A stretch of 26,968 nucleotides of DNA from JBBSEZ01 sp038239195 (GTDB lineage: Bacteria > Planctomycetota > Planctomycetia > Gemmatales > Gemmataceae). Both the position numbers and the translations under genes were made by a program. Below the pieces are notes generated by a model, which searched no databases, was not told the DNA's origin, and worked only from the letters and a program-made list of their open reading frames with translations. Below are positions 1-8,650 of this stretch, one piece after another (positions within the stretch are counted from its first letter, which is position 1; every line of letters begins with the position of its first letter). The stretch lies in contig JBBSEZ010000089.1 in the NCBI GenBank assembly GCA_038239195.1, forward strand, positions 1-26,968. The letters run 5' to 3'.

Positions 1-2
1 GT

Positions 3-396
3 GTGCTCAACGCCTTTCGGCATCACTGAATTCGGCACACGAGACGTTTGAAGACATCAAGATCAAGTACACCAAGTGCTCAACGCCTTTCGGCATCACT
101 GAATTCGGCACAACAGCTTGCCGTTCACCTCCACCAGTTGAGCGCTGTGCTCAACGCCTTTCGGCATCACTGAATTCGGCACGAGAAGAAGCACGGCAAG
201 AACGGCCGCTTCTACTTGTGCTCAACGCCTTTCGGCATCACTGAATTCGGCACTCTACGTCGGGCGGCACGTCCGCTTCCGCTTCCAGGGTGCTCAACGC
301 CTTTCGGCATCACTGAATTCGGCACCCCGTACGTGGGCGCGTCGCAGAGGTCGTTGAGCAGTGCTCAACGCCTTTCGGCATCACTGAATTCGGCAC
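3..396 (-). CRISPR. CRISPR array, six identical 36-bp repeats and five spacers
   Basis: Six identical 36-bp repeats lie at 3-38, 76-111, 147-182, 218-253, 290-325 and 361-396, separated by spacers of 37, 35, 35, 36 and 35 bp. The array touches the window edge and may continue to the left. I orient it on the minus strand. There the repeat starts GTGCCGAATTC and ends TTGAGCAC, and it contains an ATGCC/GGCGT stem closed by a GAAA tetraloop just before the last 8 bases. That is the usual Cas6 layout of stem followed by an 8-nt 5' handle. The orientation also places the array directly downstream of cas2 on the same strand. The repeat ends are themselves inverted (GTGC...GCAC). No spacer matches anything else I could see in the window. 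Identical repeats suggest the array is maintained. Confidence 0.97.
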
Positions 397-658
397 ACCA
401 CCCATCAAAAGATCTTTCCCCGAAACGACTTGCGTCACCTCCTTTCACGCATCCCTTCATGCGCCTCCCCATCGAGTTACAACCCCATCTTCCGGGCGCT
501 TGCGGCGGGACGCAAGCCCCTGCCCACGACGCCCCTTACGTCGCGATCAAGCATCTACCGAGTTGCCAAAGAGCCGTAACGTGCCAGTGGAACACAACTT
601 CGGCGAGTTCCGACCCACCGAGCGGCGAACGCCGACACACCCTTGATCGCCCTTTGTC
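397..658 (-). promoter_or_regulatory. CRISPR leader region between cas2 and the array
   Basis: This 262-bp stretch lies between the cas2 stop and the first repeat on the minus strand and contains no convincing gene. By position it is the array leader, holding the array promoter and the signals for spacer integration. A perfect 10-bp palindrome, AAAGATCTTT, sits at 408-417, 11 bp from the leader-proximal repeat. I did not find a strong -35/-10 pair. The short open frames crossing it are not supported by codon pattern or ribosome binding sites. Confidence 0.6.
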
Positions 659-958
659 CTAGACGATCACGTGCGTTGGCGGTTCGTCGGGCCAGCGCAC
701 CGACTGCCCGGACAGGTGCGTTCCTTTCACCCCCGACGCGCAAGGGCCGCAAATCGGGATCAGGAGCACATCGTCTTCACTGGCCAGCACCTGCGTCAGC
801 TCCCACCGCAACTGCTCCATCTGCCGTGGCGTCAGCCAGCAGCGGAACACCGAATACTGCACCCGCTCTCCATAGCCTTCCATGTGCCGGGCCGTCTTGC
901 GCAGGCGACCCGCTTCGCGAACATCGTAACACACCAGCCACCAACGCGCCCCTTGCAT
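659..958 (-). CDS. cas2: Cas2, CRISPR adaptation endoribonuclease-fold subunit
   Basis: The 99-residue protein has the Cas2 layout: a first beta strand ending in YDV, with Asp12 at the conserved acidic position, then an arginine-rich helix and a strand reading GERVQYSVFRC. Cas2 forms the dimeric core of the Cas1-Cas2 integrase that inserts new spacers; no independent nuclease role can be judged from sequence. The start ATG is preceded by GGAG at about 6 bases. It is the last cas gene, separated from cas4-cas1 by 145 bp that contain GC-rich inverted repeats, and it is followed by the leader and array. Length is normal for the family. Confidence 0.95.
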   Translation of the reverse strand: MQGARWWLVCYDVREAGRLRKTARHMEGYGERVQYSVFRCWLTPRQMEQLRWELTQVLASEDDVLLIPICGPCASGVKGTHLSGQSVRWPDEPPTHVIV

Positions 959-998
959 TCCTTGCTCCTTCGTTGCCTTTGGGCGAGGTCTGGCGAGT

Positions 999-1039
999 GG
1001 CCCGGTTCGACGGGAGCGCCCGGTTCGGCTCGCCGGGCC
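999..1039. repeat. GC-rich inverted repeat between cas4-cas1 and cas2
   Basis: GGCCCGG at 999-1005 pairs with CCGGGCC at 1033-1039, and a second copy of the left arm at 1018-1023 could pair with the same right arm. CCCGGTTCG occurs twice inside. No other feature explains most of this 145-bp gap in an otherwise overlapping operon. It could be a mobile palindrome insertion or an attenuator lowering cas2 expression. No T-tract follows on either strand. Confidence 0.4.
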
Positions 1040-1103
1040 TACTGGCGGAGGACGAGGAGTGGGTGAAGGCCGGGCTCGGCGTCCGGGCCTACGCGGCGCC
1101 CCG

Positions 1104-2765
1104 TCAGCGCAGCCGCGAGCGGGCGAACAGCCCCGGCTCTCCCGTCCACTCCTTTTCGAGCAACCGTGCTTCCAGCTCCAGCGTCCGCGCGTAGGAAAGC
1201 GAGTAGTTCAGCACCGGGTGCTTCCAGGTCTCCTGCAAGCGGGCCTCGAACAGGCCGATGGCCTTCTTCCGCCCCGCGTCCGACAGCCAGACCTTGGCCC
1301 GCGTCACCGCGAAGTCGGTTTCCGGGTGCCACTGCCCGCGGTTGAGGGAGCCGACCAGCACCAGGTCCCACAAGGACACCCTGAAGAGCTCCATCAGGTC
1401 GAGCACGAGAGGGTAGGCGGCGCTGCGCGGCGTGTGGAAGAAGCCGAGCGCCGGCTCCAGGCCCGAGGCCAGCACCGCCCGCATGACCGACGTGTGCAAC
1501 AGCCCGTAGCCGTAGCTCAACAGGGCGTTGAAGCGGTCGAGCGGGGGGCGCCGGTTGCGCGTCTCGGAGCGCAGTTCCTCGGGCACCTGTTCGCCCAGCA
1601 GCAAGCGGAGGCAGCGGAAGTAGTGGACGGCCGCCGCGCCCTCGTGGCCGCGGAGACTGTCGCGGTCGGTCGCGGTGGTGGCCGCCTTGAGGGCCTGCTG
1701 AATGCCCGTGAGGTCGGCCAGCAAGCCCTCGCGGGCCTCTTCCCCGCCCCGGCTGGCGCGCAGCAGGTAGCGGTGTTGCCCCTCCACCTTGGCGAGCACC
1801 AGGGCGCGCGTGAGGCGCAGGCAGGTCGCCTCGTCGGCCAGGGCGCGATACTGGCGCACGCGGCGCTGCACCTGCCCCGCCGTCGGCACCACGCTGGCCG
1901 TGTGGTGGCCACTGGTGCTGAGCCAGTGGACGCCCACGCCATGCTCGACGCACAGGCGCAGCGCCTGCGTGGTGAGCTGGGAGAAGCCGTGCAAGAGCAG
2001 CGTGTCCACGCCGCGCACCGGGTGCTTGACCTCGGGCTGGTCGCGCGGGCGGACCACCAGCCGGTCGCCGCTGCAACCGACCTGGGCGCCCTGGGCGACG
2101 ACGTGCAGCGTGGCCCCGTCGCGGTCGGGCGGAAAGAGCCGCACCGGCTCGCGCTCGGGCTCGCGATCCTGGCGCACCTCTTCGGGGAGGCAGACGGGGG
2201 CCAGCGAGCAGCGGGCACAGAGGCGCTCGTTCTCGGCGATGGGCGGGCGCTCGAGCGATTCGCGGAGCTGACGAGCCCGGGCGATGGCGGTGCGGAGGTC
2301 GGCGCGGGCAGCGTCGTCGATGGGGACGCGCACGGTGACGCCGGCGGCGTGGTAGCGGATGCGGCCCTCCGGGACGGGCTGGCCGAACACCTCCTCGATG
2401 AGGACGGCGTAGGCGATCAACTGGAGGCGGTCGGAGGGCCAGGGCGAGGCGGCGTTGTCGGCGTCGCGGCGGGGCTTGCCGCGCTTGTGTTCGTAGGGGA
2501 GATGCACGCCATCGCGACGGCGGAGGCAATCGACCTTGCCGTGGAGGCCGAGGGTGGGGCTGGCGAGGTCGATGCTGACGGCCTCGCCATCGTCCTCGGC
2601 TTCGAGGGCCGCGTGGAGTTGGCGGCCGGCGAAGACCTGTTCGTGCGGCACGCTGACGCGCTCGACCTCCTGGAAGTAGTAGAGCCGTTCGCAGTACGCC
2701 AGGGCGTGTAGCGACTCGATGCGCAACATGGGGTCGTGACTGTCGATGGTCGGCAACGGGATCAT
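1104..2765 (-). CDS. cas4-cas1: Cas4-Cas1 fusion protein
   Basis: This 553-residue fusion joins a Cas4 nuclease domain (about 1-200) to a Cas1 integrase domain (about 210-553). The Cas4 part shows the RecB-like residues Asp79, Glu92 and Lys94 (YEHKRG) and four cysteines for an iron-sulfur cluster: Cys25, Cys183, Cys186 and Cys192. The Cas1 part shows the metal ligands Glu375 (GHEGA), His444 (FFHTPRSA) and Glu459 (DLMELFR). Cas4 trims prespacers and selects those with a PAM; Cas1 integrates them at the leader end. Fused Cas4-Cas1 is known from the MYXAN/dev type and from type I-G. The start overlaps the cas5 stop as ATGA, so translation is probably coupled. All expected catalytic residues are present, so adaptation should be functional. 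Confidence 0.96.
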   Translation of the reverse strand: MIPLPTIDSHDPMLRIESLHALAYCERLYYFQEVERVSVPHEQVFAGRQLHAALEAEDDGEAVSIDLASPTLGLHGKVDCLRRRDGVHLPYEHKRGKPRRDADNAASPWPSDRLQLIAYAVLIEEVFGQPVPEGRIRYHAAGVTVRVPIDDAARADLRTAIARARQLRESLERPPIAENERLCARCSLAPVCLPEEVRQDREPEREPVRLFPPDRDGATLHVVAQGAQVGCSGDRLVVRPRDQPEVKHPVRGVDTLLLHGFSQLTTQALRLCVEHGVGVHWLSTSGHHTASVVPTAGQVQRRVRQYRALADEATCLRLTRALVLAKVEGQHRYLLRASRGGEEAREGLLADLTGIQQALKAATTATDRDSLRGHEGAAAVHYFRCLRLLLGEQVPEELRSETRNRRPPLDRFNALLSYGYGLLHTSVMRAVLASGLEPALGFFHTPRSAAYPLVLDLMELFRVSLWDLVLVGSLNRGQWHPETDFAVTRAKVWLSDAGRKKAIGLFEARLQETWKHPVLNYSLSYARTLELEARLLEKEWTGEPGLFARSRLR

Positions 2766-3556
2766 GAGCGCCTCCTGCCCGCTGAGGGCGGTGGTGAGGC
2801 CGGCGGGGGCTCGATGGGCGTCCAGGCCGCCTCCGGGGGATTGCTGCAGGCGACTTCGCAGGGAGCATAAAGCGCGGACCTGGTGCGCGAGAGGTCGGCG
2901 CGGTCGATGAGGATGGTCAGGCGCGTGGTGCGAGGGCGCGGGCCATCCGGTGAGGCCGCGGTTACGCGCTCATACCAGTGCGCCGCAGGGAGGGTGGAAA
3001 GTTCCTCCAGACGGTCGAGCAGGAAGGCGTTATCGCCGAGGAACGGCAAGCCGTAGCGGTCGGTGTTGAGCTCGCCGCGCAGGCCGCGACGGACGCGGTC
3101 TTCGAGGTCGTCGTTACCGTCGAGGACTACGAGGACACGCAGGTCGGAGAGGAACTCGCGACGGACCGGGGTAATGTTGTACTTGTTGCCGCGAGTGGAA
3201 GCAGCCCGCTCCTGGCCGGACGTCCCCACAGGGTAGTTGTGGAGTTGCTGGAAGACAGTCTGAACGAGAGGATAACGCTTGTTCTCGGGCAATTCCTCCT
3301 CCCTGCCCCTCGCGAAAGCCTGCGACGGCGCCCCCAGGGCAATGCGCACGGCCGGGAGGCCTGGCCGCATCAGGCTGGCAGGGGCCTTGCCGTCGTGGCG
3401 CTCGTCCTCTTCACGGAGCCGGCTTTCGATCCCGGCGACGTTGAGGACGAGTCCGTAAGCGGCCGATGGCGTGAGGAACGTCGCCGTCGGCCGATACCAG
3501 CCGGCCGTGAAGGTGCGGCACGCGGCGAAGGGCGCTTGCACGTAGAGGTACAGCAT
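2762..3556 (-). CDS. cas5: Cas5, DevS-like Cascade subunit
   Basis: This 264-residue protein starts MLYLYVQAPFAACRTF, the first beta strand of the Cas5 RAMP fold, followed by the family-typical stretch YRPTATFLTPSAAYGLVLN. Cas5 caps the 5' handle of the crRNA and holds it against the large subunit in Cascade. Similarity in pattern is to the DevS/MYXAN branch, and its place between devR-type cas7 and cas4-cas1 agrees. The start is 2 bp after the cas7 stop, and the end overlaps cas4-cas1 by four bases. The last 15 or so residues are proline-rich (PPPASPPPS) and look like an added tail. Subtype assignment is by memory of motifs and gene order, not by search. Confidence 0.88.
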   Translation of the reverse strand: MLYLYVQAPFAACRTFTAGWYRPTATFLTPSAAYGLVLNVAGIESRLREEDERHDGKAPASLMRPGLPAVRIALGAPSQAFARGREEELPENKRYPLVQTVFQQLHNYPVGTSGQERAASTRGNKYNITPVRREFLSDLRVLVVLDGNDDLEDRVRRGLRGELNTDRYGLPFLGDNAFLLDRLEELSTLPAAHWYERVTAASPDGPRPRTTRLTILIDRADLSRTRSALYAPCEVACSNPPEAAWTPIEPPPASPPPSAGRRRS

Positions 3557-3558
3557 GG

Positions 3559-4515
3559 TCAGCTCCCGAACGCCTTGTCGGCCACCATTTTCAGCAACTT
3601 CCCCGGGTCGCGATCCAGCGTGGCCCCGGCCTGGCGCAGCGCCTCGGCCTTCTCATCCGGCAGGCCGCGCTTGACGATCTCGCCGCCCAGGTAGAACTCG
3701 CGAGAAGGATAGTCGCCCTTGAGCATGTCGTCGATGACATCGGGCAACTTGCCCTCGGGCTTGAAGCAGTAGGTGTTGAAGCCGGCGACGAGCGATTCGC
3801 TGAGGCGGACGATGATGCTTGCGGGCGCCATCTCGAAGTAACTGCGGGCGTGGTTGCCGGCAACGCCATTCAACTCGCCGATGGCCTGAAGGAGTTTGCG
3901 AGCCCACTTGATGTGTTTCTTGCAGTCGGTGAGGTTGAGGGCGAACGGGTACTGGAAGGCGGTGACGGCCGTCTCGCGGTGCAGGAGGGCTGACTTGGCT
4001 TTAGCGTCTCCGCCGCCCGGTTTCCACGGGTTCCCCTCTGCGAACTGGGGCGACTGAGTGAACACCGCATTATGGCGGTAGGGCTCGAGCCCTTTCGCCA
4101 GATTCATCCGGAGCACCGAATCGCGTTTCAGGGGGAACTTATCTCCTTTCTCTTTACGGAGCTTCTCGAGTTCTTTGCCCTTCACCGCGAGCAGGTAGCC
4201 GAAGAAGAAGTCGTCAACGTAGGCGTCCGGGTCGGGATACTTCGCGTACCGGACGGCCAGTTGCTGCTTGTCGCCCTCCCCGCCGTCGTCCGATTTCCCT
4301 TTTCCACTGACCGGATGAATCCGCTCTCGGTTACACGGCTCGCCGTACTCGGCCAGGATCTCCCGCAAGGCGTTTCGCATCGACTCCGGGGAGAAGATGG
4401 GGTAGTCGAAGCGGCCGTCCGTGACCTTCTGAATGACGGAGCGGTTCAGTTCGCTCTCGCCGCGGTAGTTGGCCGAGGGAGCGGGGTAGGTCAAGACGGT
4501 GGCGAACAGGTTCAT
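3559..4515 (-). CDS. cas7: Cas7, DevR-family Cascade backbone subunit
   Basis: The 318-residue protein begins with LTYPAPSANYRGESE and NRSVIQKVTDGR, followed by SPESMRNALREIL, all signatures of the Cst2/DevR branch of Cas7. Several copies polymerise along the crRNA spacer to form the Cascade backbone. A GGAGA ribosome binding site precedes the ATG, and the gene follows cas8 after 20 bp. A lysine- and glutamate-rich loop (about 109-125) and the segment LLHRETAVTAFQYPFALNL near the middle match the expected fold order. In Myxococcus, DevT, DevR and DevS together repress their own operon. That is relevant to the crRNA-like element upstream of this operon. Confidence 0.92.
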   Translation of the reverse strand: MNLFATVLTYPAPSANYRGESELNRSVIQKVTDGRFDYPIFSPESMRNALREILAEYGEPCNRERIHPVSGKGKSDDGGEGDKQQLAVRYAKYPDPDAYVDDFFFGYLLAVKGKELEKLRKEKGDKFPLKRDSVLRMNLAKGLEPYRHNAVFTQSPQFAEGNPWKPGGGDAKAKSALLHRETAVTAFQYPFALNLTDCKKHIKWARKLLQAIGELNGVAGNHARSYFEMAPASIIVRLSESLVAGFNTYCFKPEGKLPDVIDDMLKGDYPSREFYLGGEIVKRGLPDEKAEALRQAGATLDRDPGKLLKMVADKAFGS

Positions 4516-4535
4516 GCGGATGTCTCCTTGAAAGA

Positions 4536-6257
4536 TCAGGAATTGGCGGACAACGCCAGAAGGGTCAGGGTCTTTACGTCATCCGTTCGCTGCATCAGGT
4601 GGTCGGCCACGACGCAAAATTCGCGTTCCGTGAGGTACTGCTTGGCCGAACAGAACGTGCCTACGAAGCGGTCGATGAACGCTTGGTCCCGGCGCGACCG
4701 GAACTCCAGGAAAATGCTTTCGGCCAGCTTGCGCTTGGTTTCGCCGAACGCCGCCGGCACTTTTTCCCAGTTGATCTTGCCACCTTCCTTGAACTTCTCC
4801 AGGTCGATGCCGGACTTCGCCTCCGCTTTCTCGTTCAGGTAGGTACGGACCATGTGGTGGACGAGGAGAGACGGCGGCGTCTCCGAAAGGGCGCGAGGGG
4901 CGGTCGGGTCAACTGCGGCCATGGCTTGGTACACCTCCAGATTACCTTGATGTTCCTCGAACAGGTCTTGAAACTTCTGCCGGGCATCGAGGAAGAACCA
5001 CGGGAGATTTCGAGGTGTCTTCTCGCCGACAACGAAGAAGGGCGCCGGCCAGTCGGCCAGGATCGAGGCCATCGGCTCGTACCACTCCCGATCATCGAGT
5101 AGGGACAGCATGAGCGCACGCCGGAAGAGCGGGTTACGAAATCGCGGCGGCTGGCCGGGGCAGCCCACAATGGCCTGATAGTGTTCCAACAGGTTCGGCC
5201 GCGGCGCGATCCGGCCCGCCGCCATTGTCTTGATGTTGTTCCCGATCTTCGCCAGGTGCAGGTACTCGATGGAGCCGACGGAGTAGCGCACCTGCTGTTT
5301 CTCCGCCTTCTGTTGGGCAAGCCTCGCCAGATGTTCCAGAAACGCCAGCGCCCCCTGTGCTGGAAGGTGAATCACTGCCTCCGTCGGATAATAGGCGCGC
5401 ATGTCCTTACCGAGCTGGCTCAGCATCAGCGGGTAGTCGATGACGAAGTTTTTCAGATCGCTCACCTCCGGGATGGCGAGAACGTAACCGAGGAAGTCTC
5501 CCAGGCCGTCCGAATCGATCTGCTGGGAGACGAAAATCTGGGTCGTCAACGGCCAGAAGTGCAGCAGGAGGTTCTGCTCGGCCCGCCCTTCGAAGGGGAT
5601 CGCTTCGGCGTTCAGCGCGTGGGCCCCGAGCCAGAGGGACCCGGCCACCTCGGTCGTATAGAATTCGTGCTTCCTTCGGGCCTCTTCCACCTTGACCAAC
5701 TCTTTCCAGACGACTCTCCCTTCCCCGCAAGGCTTGCCGCCGGCACACTCCTCGAACGGCTTGCGGGTCTGTGGGTTGCCGCGCGGGATGGCCCAGAGCA
5801 TGGCCCGCCAAAGCTTCAGCCAAACGTCCTTATCCTGAAGGGGCCCGCGGAGGAAGTGGCCGCACGGCTGGGTGACGTCGTAAATGAAGCGCTTGACCTT
5901 CCTCAATTTGCCGTCCGCGTCCGGTTCCTCGACTTCCCTCTCGTCTTTGGGCGGCTTGCCCGGCCATTTCGATTTGACCGCCACCTCGACGACCTCAGCG
6001 GCGTACAGGTCGTCAAAGAGCCCCTGGACGGTTTTCTCGGCGAACGTGATGGTCGCCGATGTGGTCGTTATCGCCTCGAGTGAGGGCACTGCGTCGAGGA
6101 CGGGAGGCCCGCCTTTCTTCGCACGCTCTTCCATCGAGCGGAGTTGTAAGACCAACCCGGCCAACCCCGCCTTGTGCTGCGCAGTCGGCAGTTCGAACAG
6201 GTCATACTGGAGCGTCACGCTCGTGATCGGCTCGGCCTTCGCCTTGGTCTTCGCCAT
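4536..6257 (-). CDS. cas8: Cas8 large subunit, Cmx8-like (MYXAN type)
   Basis: This 573-residue protein is in the position of the Cascade large subunit between cas3 and cas7. The N-terminus LQYDLFELPTAQHKAGLAGLVLQ resembles the Cmx8 family as I recall it. The large subunit recognises the PAM on target DNA, opens the duplex and recruits Cas3. The rest is a mixed alpha/beta protein without obvious catalytic motifs, and I see no HD or zinc-finger signature. CxxxxxC-type cysteines occur in EECAGGKPCGEG near the middle. The ATG (MAKTKAKAEP) shares one base with the cas3 stop (TGATG). The reading frame stays open far upstream, but that extension lies within cas3. Family naming is moderately sure; the role is strongly supported by context. 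Confidence 0.85.
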   Translation of the reverse strand: MAKTKAKAEPITSVTLQYDLFELPTAQHKAGLAGLVLQLRSMEERAKKGGPPVLDAVPSLEAITTTSATITFAEKTVQGLFDDLYAAEVVEVAVKSKWPGKPPKDEREVEEPDADGKLRKVKRFIYDVTQPCGHFLRGPLQDKDVWLKLWRAMLWAIPRGNPQTRKPFEECAGGKPCGEGRVVWKELVKVEEARRKHEFYTTEVAGSLWLGAHALNAEAIPFEGRAEQNLLLHFWPLTTQIFVSQQIDSDGLGDFLGYVLAIPEVSDLKNFVIDYPLMLSQLGKDMRAYYPTEAVIHLPAQGALAFLEHLARLAQQKAEKQQVRYSVGSIEYLHLAKIGNNIKTMAAGRIAPRPNLLEHYQAIVGCPGQPPRFRNPLFRRALMLSLLDDREWYEPMASILADWPAPFFVVGEKTPRNLPWFFLDARQKFQDLFEEHQGNLEVYQAMAAVDPTAPRALSETPPSLLVHHMVRTYLNEKAEAKSGIDLEKFKEGGKINWEKVPAAFGETKRKLAESIFLEFRSRRDQAFIDRFVGTFCSAKQYLTEREFCVVADHLMQRTDDVKTLTLLALSANS

Positions 6258-8650
6258 CAGTTCGTCCTCCCCATCTCGGCCAGTGATCGGTCGAACAGGC
6301 CCAGCGCCTGGTGATAATGTCCGTCCGGCGCTATGCCGAGGTACGACGGCCACTTCGGTGGCCGCTCTGCGCGCGTCGGCCGCGGCACCAGCCAGCGCGG
6401 CGCAGGCAGCGTCCACCCCGGTTGCGCCTTCCTCTCGGCGCCAAGGAACGCCGGCACGTCGCTCCTGACCACAGCCTGGACGTTGAAGTCCTCGCTGTCC
6501 CGGAAGTCCTCTTCGCCACCCATCGCGTAGGGGCCGCTTGCCGTGAAACTGCACGCCTGATCCCCCACGGCCGGCGGGGACGGGACCGTGCCCAGGAGCT
6601 TTTCCAGGTCCGCTTGATGCAACCACTCGCGGCCCGAGGCCGCGGTCAGAAACTCTTGCAGGCCGGTTAGCGCCGCTACGTCGTAGGGCAGTAGGTCGTC
6701 TCGGTGGTAGACCAGCACTTCGCCCGAACGTGCGAGAGGCCGTGGGTCTTGCTCCCGGTTGCACCGACCCATGCGCTGGATCAAGGACGTGACCGGGCAG
6801 GCCTCTGTCACAAGCAGGTCGGCATCCATGTCCAGGCTCATCTCGCAGACTTGCGTGGTAATGGCCAGCGCGGCGGGTTGGCCTTTGCGGAACGCCCTCA
6901 CCACCGCATCGTGCCGCTTCACCCGGTCGGCGAGCTTGAACCGGCTGTGGTAGCACAGCAGAGGTACGCCCGGCGCGACCTGCAACGCTGCCTGGCCCTC
7001 TCGCCCCTCAAAATCGCACGCCAGACGGAGGGCAGCCTGCTGTGCCCGCTTGACCTGATTCACCACCCACAGCACACGGCGCCCCTCGGCCAGCGCCGCG
7101 CGGATGCGCTCTCGCGCCTCGCCCTCCGTCGTCTGTCGCAGCCGGTAGCGCGGCGCCTCGGAGGTTACTTTCAACTTGCCGGGCTTATCGGTGTACAACG
7201 TCAGCCCGCATTCATTCACCAGTTCGTCCCTTCGGTCATTGGGCAGCGTCGCCGTCATACACAGGACAGGCACGTCGAAGCGTTTCAGAAACTCTTTCAA
7301 CGCTGAGAACATGTTGCGGTCGAAACTGTGGACCTCATCGATGACCACCACGGAGTCGGCCAGCACCGGCAGCATGCACACGGGCCCGTAGCCGTACTGG
7401 AGGAACGCCAGGAACTGATCGACCGTGGCCGAGAACGCACGCCGTCCCCAGAAGCCCAGCGAGAACAGTCGGCGCTCGACCTCGTAGTGGTTCTTGTCTC
7501 GCGGGTCGCTGGGGTTGGCGAACATCCCTTCCAGATCGAACGCGCTCGTCGCGTGCATCAGGGCAGCCTCGGGGGCCCAGGAGACGTAATCGCGGAAGCC
7601 CTCCTTCGCAGTCGCCCGCGTTGGGTAGAGGAACAGCAGATGGGCCGCCGACCGCTCGCGCACCTGAGCCGCGATCCACCGCCAGGCGGCCAGCGTCTTG
7701 CCGCTGCCGCACGGGGCGAGCAGGAGCGCCCGCGCCGGCAAGGCTTCGCACTGGAGCTGGAACTCGATCCACTCGAAAGCGTTCCCTTGCCGCGTGATTT
7801 CTTCGACGCGCTTTTGGATGATTTCGTTTTGGACGAAGGATTCGTCGCACGGCGAGGGCGACTCGAGCGTCTCCTCGATCCACGGCTTCATGTCTTTGCC
7901 CACCCGGGGGAGGCCCGACCCGACGGCGTCGGCGACGATCAGGCCGGCCCGCACAGCCCAGAGCATCCGGCGGCGGGCATCGGCCGCTTCGTCCTCCTCG
8001 CGCAGCGCCACTTCAAATCGCCTCAACCGATGAGCCACTTTGTCGCGGTGCCCCGCCAGGTCAAAGACGCCACGAGGCAAGGCCCCTCGGGAATCCTTGA
8101 ATCCCCAGAACACGGGACAGGGCAGTTCCGGCGTTTCTTTGGAGAGGCCGACTCGCAGAGCGACTTCCCGAAGCAACGGGAGGAAATCGGGATGGTCGCT
8201 GAGCAGTTGCAGCCTCGTGCCGCTACCCCAATAAGCGGCAAACTCCTTCACGTTGATTCTCAGATGGTGCGTCAGCACCGCCGAAAGGACGATCTCCGCA
8301 TCGAGGCCCTGCCGCTCTTTCAGCCAGGCCGTTACCGGCTCCAGCGCCAGCAACAGCCCGCTCAGGTGCTCGTGCCAGATGATCTGCTCGCCTTGCCGTC
8401 GCACCGCTTTCTGGAACCCGGAATTGGCCTTCCCCCAGTCGTGGAAGCCGGCGGCGGCCAGGAGGTTGACGTGAAAGATCGGGAAGCGGTCCTCCGCGAT
8501 CTTGAAGAATCGCAGCCAGGCCTTCCCCAGACGAGTCAGTTCGTCTGCCGTCCCGAACAGCCATTCCGCGGCGTTCATCACGTCCAGCGTGTGTTGCAGC
8601 AGCGTTTTGTCTTCGTCGCCGTGGGGCGACTTGGCCAGCAGTCCGCTCAT
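6257..8650 (-). CDS. cas3: Cas3 HD nuclease-helicase
   Basis: The 797-residue protein has an N-terminal HD nuclease domain followed by a superfamily 2 helicase. HD ligands visible are His20, His70-Asp71 (GFHDWGK), the following HEHLSG and LTHH. Helicase motifs run in order: Walker A APCGSGKT, the DEVH box in VVVIDEVHSF, MTATLP, and the arginine finger QRMGRCNR. Cas3 is recruited by Cascade to unwind and degrade target DNA. All key residues are present, so interference should be intact. The start (MSGLLAKSP) overlaps the cas6 stop as ATGA. An in-frame extension further upstream lies in cas6 and is not real. Cas3 being second in the operon is unusual compared with I-C and I-E, but fits the dev/MYXAN order. 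Confidence 0.96.
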   Translation of the reverse strand: MSGLLAKSPHGDEDKTLLQHTLDVMNAAEWLFGTADELTRLGKAWLRFFKIAEDRFPIFHVNLLAAAGFHDWGKANSGFQKAVRRQGEQIIWHEHLSGLLLALEPVTAWLKERQGLDAEIVLSAVLTHHLRINVKEFAAYWGSGTRLQLLSDHPDFLPLLREVALRVGLSKETPELPCPVFWGFKDSRGALPRGVFDLAGHRDKVAHRLRRFEVALREEDEAADARRRMLWAVRAGLIVADAVGSGLPRVGKDMKPWIEETLESPSPCDESFVQNEIIQKRVEEITRQGNAFEWIEFQLQCEALPARALLLAPCGSGKTLAAWRWIAAQVRERSAAHLLFLYPTRATAKEGFRDYVSWAPEAALMHATSAFDLEGMFANPSDPRDKNHYEVERRLFSLGFWGRRAFSATVDQFLAFLQYGYGPVCMLPVLADSVVVIDEVHSFDRNMFSALKEFLKRFDVPVLCMTATLPNDRRDELVNECGLTLYTDKPGKLKVTSEAPRYRLRQTTEGEARERIRAALAEGRRVLWVVNQVKRAQQAALRLACDFEGREGQAALQVAPGVPLLCYHSRFKLADRVKRHDAVVRAFRKGQPAALAITTQVCEMSLDMDADLLVTEACPVTSLIQRMGRCNREQDPRPLARSGEVLVYHRDDLLPYDVAALTGLQEFLTAASGREWLHQADLEKLLGTVPSPPAVGDQACSFTASGPYAMGGEEDFRDSEDFNVQAVVRSDVPAFLGAERKAQPGWTLPAPRWLVPRPTRAERPPKWPSYLGIAPDGHYHQALGLFDRSLAEMGRTN

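Noticed and set aside
1039..2868. 609-residue and 550-residue open frames opposite or out of frame with cas4-cas1
   Set aside because: Arginine/proline/alanine-rich translations typical of GC-rich antisense frames; the cas4-cas1 frame carries all expected catalytic residues.
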